Part shown: positions 1 through 10,342 of the stretch, piece after piece | Position numbering within the stretch: the stretch's first letter is position 1 | How the letters are laid out: every line of letters starts with the position of its first letter | Assembly: GCF_000447205.1 (NCBI RefSeq) | Contig: NZ_AUWY01000113.1 | Coordinates: forward strand, 1 to 44,507 | From: Sphingobium ummariense RL-3 | GTDB lineage: Bacteria; Pseudomonadota; Alphaproteobacteria; Sphingomonadales; Sphingomonadaceae | Reading direction: 5' to 3' | DNA: 44,507 bases | The notes under the pieces: model-generated | Told to the model about the DNA's origin: nothing | The model's input: only the letters and a program-made list of their open reading frames with translations | Database searches by the model: none | Position numbers and translations under genes: made by a program

Positions 1-105
1 TGAGAACGGCGGAGCAATATTCGACCACGGTAGCGGCGGGATAGTCCTGCTGCGGGCGGCGTAAAAGTCGTCCACCTTGAAGCCTTTCTGCCGAGTCAGG
101 GAGGT

Positions 106-1614
106 GTGGGGATCTACAGCGTGGAACTTTATCTTCAGGTCCGTCTGGCTTGCGCGGATGGCATGAGCCAACGGGCGGCGGCGAAGCGTTTCAATGTGTC
201 GCGCGATACGGTACGCAAGATGCTGTCGTTTTCATCGCCGCCGGGTTACCGGCGCCAGTCCGTACCGCAGCGCCCGAAGCTGGACGGGTTTGTGGCGATC
301 ATTGATGGATGGCTTGAGGGTGACCGCAGTGTCCCGCGCAAGCAACGCCATACGGCGAAGCGGGTATTCGACCGTTTGCGCACCGAGCATGGTTTCACCG
401 GCGGCTATACGATCATCAAGGATTACATCCGGGAGCGCGAACAGCGCAGCCGGGAGATGTTCGTGCCGCTGGCGCACCCTGCGGGAGATGCGCAGGCCGA
501 TTTCGGGGAAGCGCTGGTGGAGATCGGCGGGGTGGAGCAGAAGGCCTACTTCTTCGCGCTCGATCTGCCGCACAGTGATGCCTGCTATGTGCGGGCCTAT
601 CCGGCGGCGGTGGCGGAGGCCTGGGTGGACGGACACGTGCATGCCTTCGCGTTTTTCGGCGCGGTACCGCGCTCGATCGTCTATGACAACGATCGCTGCC
701 TTGTGGCGAAGATCCTGCCCGACGGCACGCGGCAGCGTGCAACATTGTTCAGCGCTTTCCTGTCACATTACGTGATCCGCGACCGCTATGCTCGCCCGGG
801 CAAGGGGAACGAGAAGGGCAATGTGGAGGGGCTGGTAGGCTATTGCCGGCGCAACTTCATGGTGCCGATCCCGAAGTTCCCGACCTGGGAGGCGTTCAAC
901 CTGTGGCTGGAGGAGCAATGCCGCGAGCGCCAGCAGGACAAGGTGCGCGGGCAGAGCGAGACGATCGGTGAGCGGCTGCAGCGCGATCTTGCCGCCATGC
1001 AGCCTCTGCCCGCTACACCCTTCGAGGCCTGCGATCAGAAAGGCGGGCGGGTCTCCTCGCAATCCCTGGTGCGCTACAGGACCAACGATTATTCGGTTCC
1101 GGTGGCCTGGGGCCATCAGGAGGTCTGGATCAGGGCCTATGTCGATGAGGTGGTGATCGGCTGCCGCAGCGAAGTCATCGCCCGTCATCCTCGTTGCTAT
1201 GCCCGCGAGGAGGTTGCCTTCGACCCGCTCCATTATCTCCCGCTGATCGAGCAGAAGATCAACGCATTCGACCAGGCTGCGCCTTTGCAGGGCTGGGACC
1301 TGCCCGAAGCGTTCACGACACTGCAGCGGTTGATGGAAGGGCGCATGCACAAACATGGCAAGCGCGAATATGTGCAGGTACTGCGCCTGCTGGAAACGTT
1401 CACCCTCGCCGATCTCCAGGCGGCGGTCGAACAGGCCATCGATCTTGGCGCCATCGGCTTCGATGCCGTCAAGCACCTCGTCCTGTGCCGGATCGAACGC
1501 GTACCGCCCAGGCTGGACCTGGACGTCTATCCCTTCCTGCCACGCACCACGGTCGAGAAGACCTTTGCCAGAGCCTATCTGAGCCTGCTCTCCGACCGGC
1601 AGGAGGCCGCATGA
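106..1614 (+). CDS. istA: IS21 transposase IstA
   Basis: This is the DDE-type transposase that cuts and joins the IS21 ends. The 502-residue length fits the family. An N-terminal helix-turn-helix (about residues 15-40, with SQRAAAKRFNVSRDTVRKML) should bind the terminal repeats. An integrase core follows, with acidic residues in AQADFGEA and VYDNDRC and a later GNEKGNVEG segment carrying the catalytic Glu. The C-terminal Mu-type beta domain includes YRTNDYSVPV. The start is GTG at 106, preceded by AGGGAGG. Its stop overlaps the istB start (ATGA at 1611-1614), so the two are translationally coupled. No frameshift or internal stop is seen, so it looks functional. Confidence 0.95.
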   Translation: MGIYSVELYLQVRLACADGMSQRAAAKRFNVSRDTVRKMLSFSSPPGYRRQSVPQRPKLDGFVAIIDGWLEGDRSVPRKQRHTAKRVFDRLRTEHGFTGGYTIIKDYIREREQRSREMFVPLAHPAGDAQADFGEALVEIGGVEQKAYFFALDLPHSDACYVRAYPAAVAEAWVDGHVHAFAFFGAVPRSIVYDNDRCLVAKILPDGTRQRATLFSAFLSHYVIRDRYARPGKGNEKGNVEGLVGYCRRNFMVPIPKFPTWEAFNLWLEEQCRERQQDKVRGQSETIGERLQRDLAAMQPLPATPFEACDQKGGRVSSQSLVRYRTNDYSVPVAWGHQEVWIRAYVDEVVIGCRSEVIARHPRCYAREEVAFDPLHYLPLIEQKINAFDQAAPLQGWDLPEAFTTLQRLMEGRMHKHGKREYVQVLRLLETFTLADLQAAVEQAIDLGAIGFDAVKHLVLCRIERVPPRLDLDVYPFLPRTTVEKTFARAYLSLLSDRQEAA

Positions 1615-2378
1615 GCGATCAGGCCCCGGAGATCCTTCTCGCTCACCATCTCAAGGCGCTCAAGCTGCCTACGTGCCTGCGTGAGCATCACAAGCTCGCG
1701 CGGCAATGTGCCGCTGAAGGCGTCGATCATATCCGCTTCCTCGCCCGCCTCGTCGAGATGGAAATGATCGACAGGGAGCGTCGCATGGTCGAGCGGCGCA
1801 TCAAGGCCGCGCGCTTCCCCGCCGTCAAAAGCCTCGACAGCTTCGACTTCGCCGCCATCCCCAGGCTCAACAAGATGCAGGTGCTCGAGATGGCGCGCTG
1901 CGAGTGGATCGAGCGGCGTGAGAACGCCATCGCTCTGGGGCCATCAGGCACCGGAAAGACGCACGTAGCGTTGGGGCTCGGACTGGCAGCATGCCAGAAA
2001 GGACTGTCGGTGGGCTTCACCACCGCGGCAGCGCTGGTCAGCGAAATGATGGAGGCCCGCGACGAGCGCCGTCTTCTGCGCTTCCAGAAGCAGATGGCCG
2101 GATACAAGCTGCTCATCATCGACGAACTGGGCTTTGTGCCGCTCTCCAAGACCGGCGCCGAACTGTTGTTCGAGCTGATCTCCCAGCGTTACGAACGCGG
2201 CTCCACCTTCATCACCAGCAACCTGCCCTTCGACGAATGGACCGAAACCTTCGGATCTGAGCGTCTCACAGGCGCGCTCCTCGATCGCCTGACCCATCAC
2301 GTCAGCATCCTCGAGATGAACGGCGAAAGCTATCGCCTCGCGCACAGCCGGGCCCGCAAGGCCAAAACCAGACCCTGA
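1611..2378 (+). CDS. istB: IS21 helper ATPase IstB
   Basis: This AAA+ ATPase of the DnaC/IstB type assists IstA and directs target choice. The product begins MSDQAPEILLAHHLKALKLP and is 255 residues long, normal for IstB. The Walker A motif is GPSGTGKTH (about residue 105-113), Walker B is LLIIDELGF, and the sensor region ITSNLPFDEW follows. It overlaps the istA stop by four bases. An in-frame upstream extension in the same frame would overlap istA widely and is not believable. It appears intact. Confidence 0.95.
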   Translation: MSDQAPEILLAHHLKALKLPTCLREHHKLARQCAAEGVDHIRFLARLVEMEMIDRERRMVERRIKAARFPAVKSLDSFDFAAIPRLNKMQVLEMARCEWIERRENAIALGPSGTGKTHVALGLGLAACQKGLSVGFTTAAALVSEMMEARDERRLLRFQKQMAGYKLLIIDELGFVPLSKTGAELLFELISQRYERGSTFITSNLPFDEWTETFGSERLTGALLDRLTHHVSILEMNGESYRLAHSRARKAKTRP

Positions 2379-2389
2379 AAATTACACCA

Positions 2390-2442
2390 ATGCCGGGGGG
2401 AGTGGCCCTCGGGCTACGCCCTCACGCCACTACCCCCGGCAT
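2390..2442 (+). terminator. Strong hairpin after istB inside IS21
   Basis: Arms ATGCCGGGGGGAGTGGC (2390-2406) and GCCACTACCCCCGGCAT (2426-2442) pair over 17 positions with one mismatch, around a 19-base loop. It lies 12 bases after the istB stop. There is no following T run, so it may act as an mRNA-stabilising or insulating hairpin as much as a classical terminator. Confidence 0.6.
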
Positions 2443-2501
2443 GTAACACGATGGCCTGGTTTTACGCCGCCGAATGGCCGACTTTTGCTCCGCCGTTGAC
2501 A

Positions 2502-4164
2502 GCTGGCTGCCATTGAGCATTGGGGTATCGACGCTGCCCTGCAACGCGCGGTCGGCATGTTTGCTCTGGGACTTTGGGACCGGCAGTGCCAGAAACTGCA
2601 CCTTGCCCGCGACCGGTTTGGTGAAAAACCGCTCTATTTCGGCTGGTCCGGACAGACTTTCCTGTTCGCATCTGAGTTGAAGGCGATTGACGCCTGGCCG
2701 AATTTCACACGAGAAATCGACCGTGACGCGCTGGCACTTCTCATGCGCTATCTGGCGATTCCCGCACCTCGCAGCATTTTTAAGGGTATCTTCAAGCTGG
2801 AGCCAGGGTGCCTGCTCACGGTGGCGGGCACCCCGCCCGCGCAGCCGCCGCGCACTCCGCCGCGCGCCGGAACCCACTATGAAACGCTGGAAATTCGCCG
2901 CTGGTGGTCTCTTCCCGATCGCTTTGCCGCCGGATTCAATAACCAGTTTGCAGACGAAACCGAAGCATTGGCCACGTTGGAAGCTGGGCTGAACGAGGCT
3001 GTGGCGCTGCAATTGCAGGCCGATGTGCCGTTAGGCGTATTTTTGAGCGGAGGCATCGATTCGTCACTGATCGCTGCTTTGATGCAGCGTCAATCCGGCC
3101 AGCGCGTTCGCAGCTTCACGGTTGGGTCCGAACATGCTGAATATAACGAAGCGACCCATGCACGGGCCGTCGCGGATCATCTCGGCACCGATCACTACGA
3201 ACTGTTCGTGTCGGACGCCGATGCAAAAGCCGTCATTCCGGCGTTGCCGACCATGTATGACGAACCCTTTGCGGATTCATCCCAGATCCCGACCCATCTG
3301 GTTAGTCGCGCCGCGCGTCAGCATGTGACCGTGGCGCTATCGGGCGATGGCGGCGACGAATTGTTCGGCGGTTATAATCGCTATCTATGGGGGTCTTCGC
3401 TGTGGAACAAGGCGTCACGGGTTCCCTTTGCGCTGCGGCAATTGATGGCCAAGAGCGTGCAACGAGTGCCGGGTGAGGCGTGGGACCGACTTTTGAGTGG
3501 CGTCGATGCCCGCCATGTGGGGTACAAAGTTCATAAAGTCTCCAACGCTATAGTTGGCGCACGGACATTCGACGATTTTTATCGCCATCTCATCAGCGAA
3601 TGGCGCACGCCGGATCTGGTACTGCGTCAGAGCGGTATCGCGGCGCATGAAGATCATGACGTGATTTCTACATTGGCATGCGCCGATCCGACGGCGCGAA
3701 TGATGTTCGCGGACGCGATGCTGTACCTGCCCAATGACATTTTGTGCAAAGTGGACCGCGCCGCTATGGCCATCAGTCTTGAAACGCGCGCGCCATTTCT
3801 GGATCATCGCGTGGCCGAGATCGCATGGCGCTTGCCCATGCACATGCGGATTCGCCGACGGACCGGCAAATGGGCTTTGCGCGAAATCCTGTATCGTCAT
3901 GTCCCGCAGACGCTGATCGAACGTCCCAAGGCAGGGTTCGGCATTCCGATCGACGCCTGGTTGCGTGGACCGCTGCGTGAATGGGCGGAAATGTTGCTGG
4001 ATGATCGCCGTATCCGCGCCGAGGGTTATTTCAATCCCGAGCAGGTGCGAGCGGCATGGACCACGCACCTGAAAGATGGCCAGAATCTGATGCAACGCTT
4101 GTGGCCGATCCTGATGTTTCAGGCTTGGCAGGATCATTGGCTGGGTGATCGCGCTATCAGTTAA
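2502..4164 (+). pseudogene. asnB: 5'-truncated asparagine synthase (glutamine-hydrolysing), cut by IS21
   Basis: Homology starts right after the IS end with LAAIEHWGIDAALQRAVGMF and runs to the normal C terminus. About 100 N-terminal residues are missing, including the Cys2 nucleophile that hydrolyses glutamine. The rest of the glutaminase fold (ARDRFGEKPLY) and the whole synthetase domain remain, with its ATP-binding PP-loop FLSGGIDSSLIAAL, the SGDGGDELFGGY motif and the late KVDRAAMA segment. The first in-frame ATG is at 2557. AsnB-like proteins in polysaccharide loci are often linked to amidation of uronic acids, which fits the uronate-forming dehydrogenase downstream. Any residual product could at most use ammonia. 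Confidence 0.9.
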
Positions 4165-4228
4165 GCGCTGTACCAGCGTCAAGCGGGGGGCTGTCGACGA
4201 GGTTGCTTTCGTCCGGCATGTCCGGTAG

Positions 4229-4240
4229 TTCAAATTTGAA
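4229..4240. promoter_or_regulatory. Palindrome TTCAAATTTGAA upstream of the EPS regulator
   Basis: A perfect 12-base palindrome lies 62 bases before the regulator start, just upstream of a TATAAA box at 4246-4251. Its position and symmetry fit an operator for the adjacent winged-helix regulator. This is inference from sequence only. Confidence 0.35.
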
Positions 4241-4301
4241 CGCGGTATAAAGGTACGATCGTCGTCGTTCAGCGATCGCGCTGGGACATGAGGCTGATGA
4301 A

Positions 4302-4688
4302 TTGGGTAATATCAAATCTCGCGACGACCGATATGACAGCGAATTCCGCGTTCTGCGTGCCGTGGGCGAGCGGCCGGATTTCACGCAACGAGAGATTGCG
4401 CGATCGGCTGGCATCAGCCTTGGAGCGATTAATTACTGCTTGAAAGGACTGATCGCCAAAGGTCATGTCAAAGTTGAGAACTTTCAAAAGTCAGGTAACA
4501 AGAAAAACTATATTTATGTTTTGACACCGGAAGGTTTGGCAATAAGAGCCGCGATGGCCGCTAACTTCCTTCGTCGCAGGGTCGCGGAATATGAATCCCT
4601 AAAGGCTGAAATTGAGGCGTTGGAACAAGAAGAAGCTATTTTCCACCACAGCAGGCCTGCATCCGAGCGGCTGCAATCAGACAATTGA
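4302..4688 (+). CDS. MarR-family EPS-associated transcriptional regulator
   Basis: A 128-residue winged-helix protein. Residues about 10-75 carry the DNA-binding fold (FTQREIARSAGISLGAINYCLKGLIAKGHVKV then the wing NKKNYIYVLTPEGLA), followed by a coiled-coil tail (about 85-118). This matches the short MarR-like regulators found beside exopolysaccharide loci. The start is a TTG at 4302, preceded by ATGAGG; the nearby ATG at 4297 is out of frame and no in-frame ATG precedes it after the TAA at 4248. It is the first intact gene of the plus-strand glycan locus and probably controls it. The family assignment is firm; its targets are inferred. Confidence 0.85.
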   Translation: MGNIKSRDDRYDSEFRVLRAVGERPDFTQREIARSAGISLGAINYCLKGLIAKGHVKVENFQKSGNKKNYIYVLTPEGLAIRAAMAANFLRRRVAEYESLKAEIEALEQEEAIFHHSRPASERLQSDN

Positions 4689-4760
4689 CCATATTCGCCC
4701 ACCACGCTTCGGTCGCAACCAACCGCAGGGGCTGCACGCCAGTCCGATGGAGCATTTTCA

Positions 4761-6044
4761 ATGACAATCCGGAACCTTGCCGATCTCAAAATTGCCGTTA
4801 TCGGCCTTGGCTATGTGGGCCTGCCGTTGGCGGTGGAATTCGGCAGGCAAAGGCCTGTCGTTGGCTTGGATATCAATACGGCGCGCATTGACGCGCTGCG
4901 TGCAGGTCAGGACGCGACGCTTGAGGTCGATGCCGATGAATTGGACGCTGCCAGCCATTTGACGTTCAGTACGCAGCTTGACGATATTGCCGACTGCAAT
5001 GTCTATATTGTCACGGTTCCTACCCCGATCGACGCGCATAAGCGTCCTGATCTTACTCCGCTGCTGCGCGCATCTGAAATGGTGGGCAAGGTTCTGAAGT
5101 CTGGTGACATCGTCATTTATGAGTCCACGGTCTATCCCGGTTGTACCGAAGAGGATTGTGTTCCAGTCCTTGAGGCGCAATCCGGACTGACGTTCAATCA
5201 GGATTTTTATGTCGGTTACAGTCCTGAACGGATCAACCCGGGCGACAAGGCGCACCGATTGCCCAATATCTGCAAGGTGACGAGCGGTTCGACCCCGGAA
5301 GCCGCTGATCTGATCGACAGCCTTTATAGCGGAATCATCGTCGCTGGCACCCACAAGGCCGGCAGCATCCGTGTCGCGGAAGCCGCCAAGGTGATTGAAA
5401 ATACGCAGCGGGATCTCAACATCGCGCTCGTCAACGAACTGGCGATCATTTTCAACAAGATGGGCATAGACACGCAGGCAGTGCTGGCTGCGGCTGGCAC
5501 GAAGTGGAATTTCCTGTCGTTTCAGCCGGGGCTGGTCGGGGGGCACTGTATTGGCGTCGACCCATATTATCTGACTCACAAGGCTGAAGCGATCGGCTAT
5601 CATCCTCAGATCATTCTGGCTGGTCGTCGACTGAATGACGAGATGGGCACGTTCGTCGTCGATCAGATGGTGCGGACCATGTTGCAGCGCCGTATTCATG
5701 TGAATGGCGCCAAGGCGCTGGTTATGGGGCTGACGTTCAAGGAAAACTGCCCGGACCTTCGCAATACGCGGGTCGTGGACATCGTCAGTACATTGCAGAG
5801 CTATGGCGTGGATGTGGATGTGTACGACCCTTGGGTCGATGCGGAGGAAGCGCGTCACGAATGCGGTATATCAACCATCGCGCAGCCTGAGCCAGGTAGC
5901 TATGACGCCGTAATTGTCGCAGTGGCCCATAGGCAGTTTCAGGACATGGCGCCGCAAGATATTCGTGCGCTCGCCACGCCGAGTGGCATCATCTATGACT
6001 TGAAGTCCATACTTCCGGCGGAGCTGTCCGATGCCCGCCTCTGA
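4761..6044 (+). CDS. UDP-N-acetyl-hexosamine 6-dehydrogenase (WbpO/TviB type)
   Basis: This enzyme oxidises C6 of a UDP-N-acetylhexosamine to the uronic acid with two NAD. The product has 427 residues, the usual size. An N-terminal Rossmann fold begins [15 protein letters not shown]. The catalytic Cys263 lies in [12 protein letters not shown]. The central domain has [10 protein letters not shown] and EAAKVIEN, and the C-terminal UDP-binding domain has [14 protein letters not shown]. The order and the [10 protein letters not shown] and TKWNFL stretches resemble WbpO and TviB (UDP-GalNAcA/GlcNAcA formation) more than UDP-glucose dehydrogenase; substrate remains inferred. The 3' end overlaps the ABC transporter start by 14 bases, so they are co-transcribed. 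Confidence 0.92.
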   Translation: MTIRNLADLKIAVIGLGYVGLPLAVEFGRQRPVVGLDINTARIDALRAGQDATLEVDADELDAASHLTFSTQLDDIADCNVYIVTVPTPIDAHKRPDLTPLLRASEMVGKVLKSGDIVIYESTVYPGCTEEDCVPVLEAQSGLTFNQDFYVGYSPERINPGDKAHRLPNICKVTSGSTPEAADLIDSLYSGIIVAGTHKAGSIRVAEAAKVIENTQRDLNIALVNELAIIFNKMGIDTQAVLAAAGTKWNFLSFQPGLVGGHCIGVDPYYLTHKAEAIGYHPQIILAGRRLNDEMGTFVVDQMVRTMLQRRIHVNGAKALVMGLTFKENCPDLRNTRVVDIVSTLQSYGVDVDVYDPWVDAEEARHECGISTIAQPEPGSYDAVIVAVAHRQFQDMAPQDIRALATPSGIIYDLKSILPAELSDARL

Positions 6045-7920
6045 CATGCCGGGCAATGGCGCGATCGGTTCCGTCCGGGGCGGAGCGGGTTTGGCCTATG
6101 CCGGTCGCCCGCGCAGCGCCGCCGCCAGATTCTATGATCTGTTGACGCCGCGGGAACGGCGGCGCGGCCTGCTGCTGCTTGGTATGGCTGCGATCATGGC
6201 GATCCTCGAAACGTTGGGCGTAGCATCCATCATGCCCTTCCTCGCCGTGCTCGGCGACACGATGCTGGTCGGTTCTAATCCCTGGTTGGCCGCGCTGTAC
6301 GACCAACTCGGCCGCCCGGACATGAACAGCTTTCTTATCCAACTCGGCGTCGCGTCATTTATCGTTGTGCTCTTCTCGGCGGCCTTTCGGGTTGTCACCA
6401 ACTATTTTCTCAATGACTACACAGAGATGATGCGCCACAGCCTGAGTGAGCGCCTTCTCGAAACCTATCTCCGCCAGCCATATGAATTTTTCATTCAGAG
6501 CAATAGTTCCGACCTTGCCAAGAGCATCCTGTCGGAGGTGGACCAGATCACGCAGAATTTCGTCCGCCCGCTGATCCAGATGGTCTCTTATGGCGTGGTT
6601 GCCATCTGCATCATCATTTTCCTGCTCGTGCTCGATTTTGCCGTTGCAGTGAGCGCGCTAGTCATCATTGGCGGCTCCTATGCTGCGATCTTCATGGCCG
6701 TCCGTCGGGTTCTGGGACGCGTCGGTCGGGAGCGGGTGGCCGCTAACCGCGAACGCTATTCTGCGGCGAGCGAGGCATTGGGCGGCATCAAGGCCATCAA
6801 ATTGCTGGGGCGGGAAAGCGCCTATCTCAACCGTTTCCAGACACCGTCTATCCGTCAGTCGAAAACGCAGGCCATCAACACCACCGTCGCGCAACTGCCG
6901 AAATTCCTCATAGAAGCGATTGGCTTTGGCGGGGTGATCGCCTTGGCGCTGATCCTTTTGATCACCAGCGGCGGTGGATCCGGCACTGGACTAGGGCAGG
7001 TGCTGCCGGTGCTGGGCATTTATGCCTTTGCCGGTCTGCGCCTGCTGCCGGCAGCGCAGAATATTTACAGTTCCATCGCCAACATGCGGTTCGGTGTTGC
7101 CGCGTTAGACGAAGTCTACTCCGACATGCAGGAACGCCAGCGGCTGGCCGAAATGCCGACTGCCGCTCCGCAGCGCCTGCCAGTAACCCGGCGGATCAGG
7201 CTCGATCATATTCATTATCGCTATCCCGGCGCCGCCCGCAACGCCTTGACTGACATCAGCCTGGACATCCCCGTTGGCGCCAAGATCGGTCTGGTCGGCA
7301 GTACTGGTTGTGGCAAGACCACTCTGGTTGATCTTCTGCTCGGATTGCTCCACCCGACAGACGGCCAGATCATGGTCGACGATGCGGCGGTGAATCACAA
7401 TAATTGCCGCGCCTGGCAACAAACGCTGGGCTATGTGCAGCAGGACATCTTCCTTGCCGACACCAGTCTGATCGGCAACATCGCTCTTGGCGAGCATCCG
7501 GACGATGTGGATCGTGACAGAGCAATCCAATGCGCGACCATCGCCGATCTCGATGCCTTCGTTATGGCGGACATGCCAGACGGTTACGACACGATGGTGG
7601 GTGAACGCGGAGTACGCTTGTCAGGTGGGCAGCGTCAGCGGATCGGCATCGCCCGGGCGCTCTACCGCGATCCGCAAGTGCTCATTCTGGACGAAGCCAC
7701 CAGCGCGCTTGACAATCAGACCGAACAGACGGTGATGAACGCCATTTATAATCTGGGTGCTTCCATCACCGCCATCATCATTGCACATCGACTGTCTACT
7801 GTGCGTTCGTGCGAAACCATCTACATGCTGGAAAAGGGACGTCTTTGCGCGCAAGGAACCTATGACGAACTGGTGGAAACCAGTCCTCATTTCAGGCAAC
7901 TAGCGCAACATGCTGGCTGA
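6031..7920 (+). CDS. ABC exporter/flippase, lipid-linked glycan type
   Basis: A 629-residue half-transporter with a fused membrane domain and ATPase, like MsbA and PglK/WlaB flippases. After a hydrophilic N-terminal stretch, membrane segments occupy about residues 48-330. The nucleotide-binding domain follows with Walker [10 protein letters not shown] (Lys429), signature [15 protein letters not shown], Walker [13 protein letters not shown] and switch His in IIAHRLSTV. In this locus no Wzx is seen, so this protein is the probable route for moving lipid-linked repeat units across the inner membrane. It overlaps the dehydrogenase gene and is followed 66 bases later by an acyltransferase. PglK-like function is inferred from context; general lipid export is the alternative. 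Confidence 0.9.
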   Translation: MPASDMPGNGAIGSVRGGAGLAYAGRPRSAAARFYDLLTPRERRRGLLLLGMAAIMAILETLGVASIMPFLAVLGDTMLVGSNPWLAALYDQLGRPDMNSFLIQLGVASFIVVLFSAAFRVVTNYFLNDYTEMMRHSLSERLLETYLRQPYEFFIQSNSSDLAKSILSEVDQITQNFVRPLIQMVSYGVVAICIIIFLLVLDFAVAVSALVIIGGSYAAIFMAVRRVLGRVGRERVAANRERYSAASEALGGIKAIKLLGRESAYLNRFQTPSIRQSKTQAINTTVAQLPKFLIEAIGFGGVIALALILLITSGGGSGTGLGQVLPVLGIYAFAGLRLLPAAQNIYSSIANMRFGVAALDEVYSDMQERQRLAEMPTAAPQRLPVTRRIRLDHIHYRYPGAARNALTDISLDIPVGAKIGLVGSTGCGKTTLVDLLLGLLHPTDGQIMVDDAAVNHNNCRAWQQTLGYVQQDIFLADTSLIGNIALGEHPDDVDRDRAIQCATIADLDAFVMADMPDGYDTMVGERGVRLSGGQRQRIGIARALYRDPQVLILDEATSALDNQTEQTVMNAIYNLGASITAIIIAHRLSTVRSCETIYMLEKGRLCAQGTYDELVETSPHFRQLAQHAG

Positions 7921-7986
7921 CCGCATAAAATCCGGCTTGGTGTCGCTGCGTGGCCCGGTCCGGCCGGCACCATCGGGGAAAGGCAG

Positions 7987-8556
7987 ATGATCAAGACCGG
8001 ACAGGCCACCAATCGCCAGCTACGGGCGCATCTGCCGGCTGCGCTGCCGTCGCGCCTGCGTTCCCTGTGGCATAGCGCGCGCGGGGCGCATCTGGGATCG
8101 GGGTCCGTGATTTTCCCGCGCGCGCAGTTGCTGCGCTATCCGGGCAATATCCGCATCGGCGCGGAAGCGATCATCAAATCGGACGCGCACCTATGCCCCT
8201 GCCGCCCTACGGCCATCGTGTCGGTGGGGATGCGCACGACGATCGGTTTTCATACCTTTGTCTATGCATCGGAACGGATCGATATTGGCGATGACTGCAT
8301 GATCGCGCCCTTCGTCTATATTGTCGACAGCGACCATGGCATTGCGGCCGGGACCAACATGAACCGTCAACCCAATGTCACACGCCCGATCAGCATCGGT
8401 GACGATGTCTGGATCGGCGCAAAGGCGGTCATCCTGTCCGGCAGCACCATAGGTTCAGGGGCGATCATTGCAGCCGGGTCGGTTGTCCGCGGCACGGTGC
8501 CGTCCGGAGCGATTTACGGTGGAATTCCCGCAAGAGAGATTGGGCGACGCTCATGA
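7987..8556 (+). CDS. Left-handed beta-helix O-/N-acetyltransferase
   Basis: A 189-residue protein of the hexapeptide-repeat (LbH, WbbJ/Maa-like) family, expected to move an acetyl group from acetyl-CoA to a sugar. Repeats such as [41 protein letters not shown] and [14 protein letters not shown] form the helix coils. DSDHGI holds the likely catalytic His. The end GGIPAREIG is typical of the family. The start ATG has GGGAAAGG upstream. Its stop overlaps the next start (ATGA at 8553-8556), which couples it to the SpsF-NeuB fusion; acetylation of the same sugar is a fair guess. Confidence 0.88.
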   Translation: MIKTGQATNRQLRAHLPAALPSRLRSLWHSARGAHLGSGSVIFPRAQLLRYPGNIRIGAEAIIKSDAHLCPCRPTAIVSVGMRTTIGFHTFVYASERIDIGDDCMIAPFVYIVDSDHGIAAGTNMNRQPNVTRPISIGDDVWIGAKAVILSGSTIGSGAIIAAGSVVRGTVPSGAIYGGIPAREIGRRS

Positions 8557-10259
8557 AGACCGGTATCATCATTCTGTGTCGTTACAATTCGCAGCGGCTG
8601 CCAGGCAAGATTTTGAGGGAACTTGGCGGGCGTACCGTGCTCGGCCTGATCCTTGATCGTATTAACAAGGCTGTTCCCGACAGGCCCGTGGTCGTTGCGA
8701 CATCGGACGAGGCGAGCGACGATCCGATCGCGGATTATTGCCGACGCGCGGGCGTGGCCTGTTTCCGTGGCAGTCTCGACGATGTCGCGGGGCGCTTTCT
8801 GGAGTGCGCTGAAAAAAATGGTTGGGATTATGCCGTCCGGATCAACGGCGACAATGTGTTCGTCGATCAGCGCACCCTGGCAGAAATGACGGCGATTGCA
8901 GATACAGGCGTCTTCGATCTGGTGACAAATGTGCCCGGTCGTACCTTTCCCTACGGTATGAGCGTCGAAGTCGTCCGCACGGCGTTTTACCGGGACCAGA
9001 TGGCGGCGGTCAGCGACATGGGCCATCGTGAGCATGTGACGTCCTGGCTGTACGATAATCCGGACATCGGCAATCGTTATCTTTACCGCAACCTTCGCTG
9101 TCCGGCTGCGACCGGGCTGGACCTTGCGCTGGACGATGCGGACGATCTGGATCGTATCAGCGCCGTACTGGACGCTGCCGGTCCCGATGTGGCGCGGCTG
9201 GACATGTCCGATATTGCCCGACTGGCACGGCGCCAATCCGTCGTATCGCCATGGCGCGGTGCTGCTGGTCCGATGTTGATCGCGGAAATCGGGGGCAATC
9301 ATGAGGGGGATTTCGAGGCTGCCAAAGCGCTGGCGCAAGCGGCCATCGCATCAGGTGCCGATGTCGTCAAATTCCAAATCTATACCGGGACGGCGCTAGT
9401 TAGTCCGGTCGAAAGTCCGGACCGCCACGCCCATTTTAAACGTTTTGAACTGACGCCGGACCAACATATCGCGCTCGCTGAAATGTGCCGCGCGGCGGGT
9501 GTCGGTTATGTTTCATCCGTATGGGATCTGGAAAGCTTGGAATGGATCGACCCCTATATGGATTTCTACAAGATCGGTTCTGGAGATCTGACCGCATGGC
9601 CCTTGCTGCGTAACTTTGCCCAACGCGGTAAGCCGATCCTGCTGTCGACAGGCCTCGCCACGCTGGACGAGATCCTGCAGACGGTGGCGTTCATTCAGTC
9701 TGTCGATGACCGTTATCGGCAGCCGGAATGGCTGTGCCTGATGCAGTGCACATCCATGTATCCCATTCCCGATAGCGATGCGAATCTGTGCGTCATGGAC
9801 ACGCTGCGGGCGATGACGGGACTTTCGATCGGCTATTCGGACCACACCACCGGCATGATGGCACTGCGCGCCGCCACGGCGATGGGCGCTGAGGCGCTGG
9901 AATTTCATTTCACACTTGGTCGGGAGGGGCAGACATTCCGTGACCATCTGGTGTCGCTGACCGCCGATGAAGTACGTGCCCTCAAAGATGATATCGCTCA
10001 GATCATCGCCCTGCGCGGGCGGGGTGTGAAGGTCCCCCAACCGAGCGAAGTGTCGACCGGGCATACCACATCGTTCCGGCGCGCCGCCTATGCCTGCCGC
10101 CCCGTAGCGGCCGGCGCGACGATCACGGCCGATGATCTGTGCGTGCTGCGTCCGGCTCATGGCACCGACGCGCGCGATTTTGATCGGATCGTCGGCGCGA
10201 CGGCGCTCCATGCTTTCGAACCGTTTCGCGCGATTGTATCTGGTGCAGACTATGAATGA
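8553..10259 (+). CDS. Fusion: SpsF-type cytidylyltransferase + NeuB-type nonulosonate synthase
   Basis: A 568-residue two-enzyme protein. Residues 1 to about 230 match SpsF-like nucleotidyltransferases: [12 protein letters not shown] (nucleotide loop) and [10 protein letters not shown] (metal site). From residue 241 a NeuB/SpsE domain begins [13 protein letters not shown], with Lys273 in VVKFQ, Lys340 in YKIGSGD, the QCTSMYP segment and the metal-binding His431 (SDHT) and His452, 21 residues apart as in NeuB. A SAF (antifreeze-like) domain closes the protein, about 506-568. One oddity is EFHF where NeuB proteins normally have EKHF. NeuB condenses phosphoenolpyruvate with an aminosugar. The exact sugar cannot be told, and no epimerase/hydrolase (NeuC, PseG) is seen nearby. 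Confidence 0.9.
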   Translation: MKTGIIILCRYNSQRLPGKILRELGGRTVLGLILDRINKAVPDRPVVVATSDEASDDPIADYCRRAGVACFRGSLDDVAGRFLECAEKNGWDYAVRINGDNVFVDQRTLAEMTAIADTGVFDLVTNVPGRTFPYGMSVEVVRTAFYRDQMAAVSDMGHREHVTSWLYDNPDIGNRYLYRNLRCPAATGLDLALDDADDLDRISAVLDAAGPDVARLDMSDIARLARRQSVVSPWRGAAGPMLIAEIGGNHEGDFEAAKALAQAAIASGADVVKFQIYTGTALVSPVESPDRHAHFKRFELTPDQHIALAEMCRAAGVGYVSSVWDLESLEWIDPYMDFYKIGSGDLTAWPLLRNFAQRGKPILLSTGLATLDEILQTVAFIQSVDDRYRQPEWLCLMQCTSMYPIPDSDANLCVMDTLRAMTGLSIGYSDHTTGMMALRAATAMGAEALEFHFTLGREGQTFRDHLVSLTADEVRALKDDIAQIIALRGRGVKVPQPSEVSTGHTTSFRRAAYACRPVAAGATITADDLCVLRPAHGTDARDFDRIVGATALHAFEPFRAIVSGADYE

Positions 10260-10342
10260 AGCGTCCGAATTAGCCATAGCTAATGGCCTATGCGGACCAC
10301 GCATGACCGATTCGGCATCGTGCAGGGGAGGACGGCGGCGGC

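Larger units (their letters stand above)
1..2501 (+). mobile_element. Complete IS21-family insertion sequence
   Basis: The element carries istA and istB in the usual overlapping order. The left end reads TGAGAACGGCGGAGCAA from base 1. The reverse complement of the right end, finishing at 2501, reads TGTCAACGGCGGAGCAA, so the two ends form an imperfect inverted repeat with TG/CA tips. A second inner repeat, GGCGGCGTAAAA, lies at 55-66 and in reverse at 2460-2471; multiple terminal repeats are typical of IS21. The right end joins directly to asparagine synthase coding sequence at about 2502. The left flank is outside the window, so a target duplication cannot be tested. Starting exactly at an IS terminus suggests a contig broken at a repeat. 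Confidence 0.9.

Noticed and set aside
4758..5858. Minus-strand open frame of 366 codons
   Set aside because: Antisense to the nucleotide-sugar dehydrogenase, which has all expected motifs.
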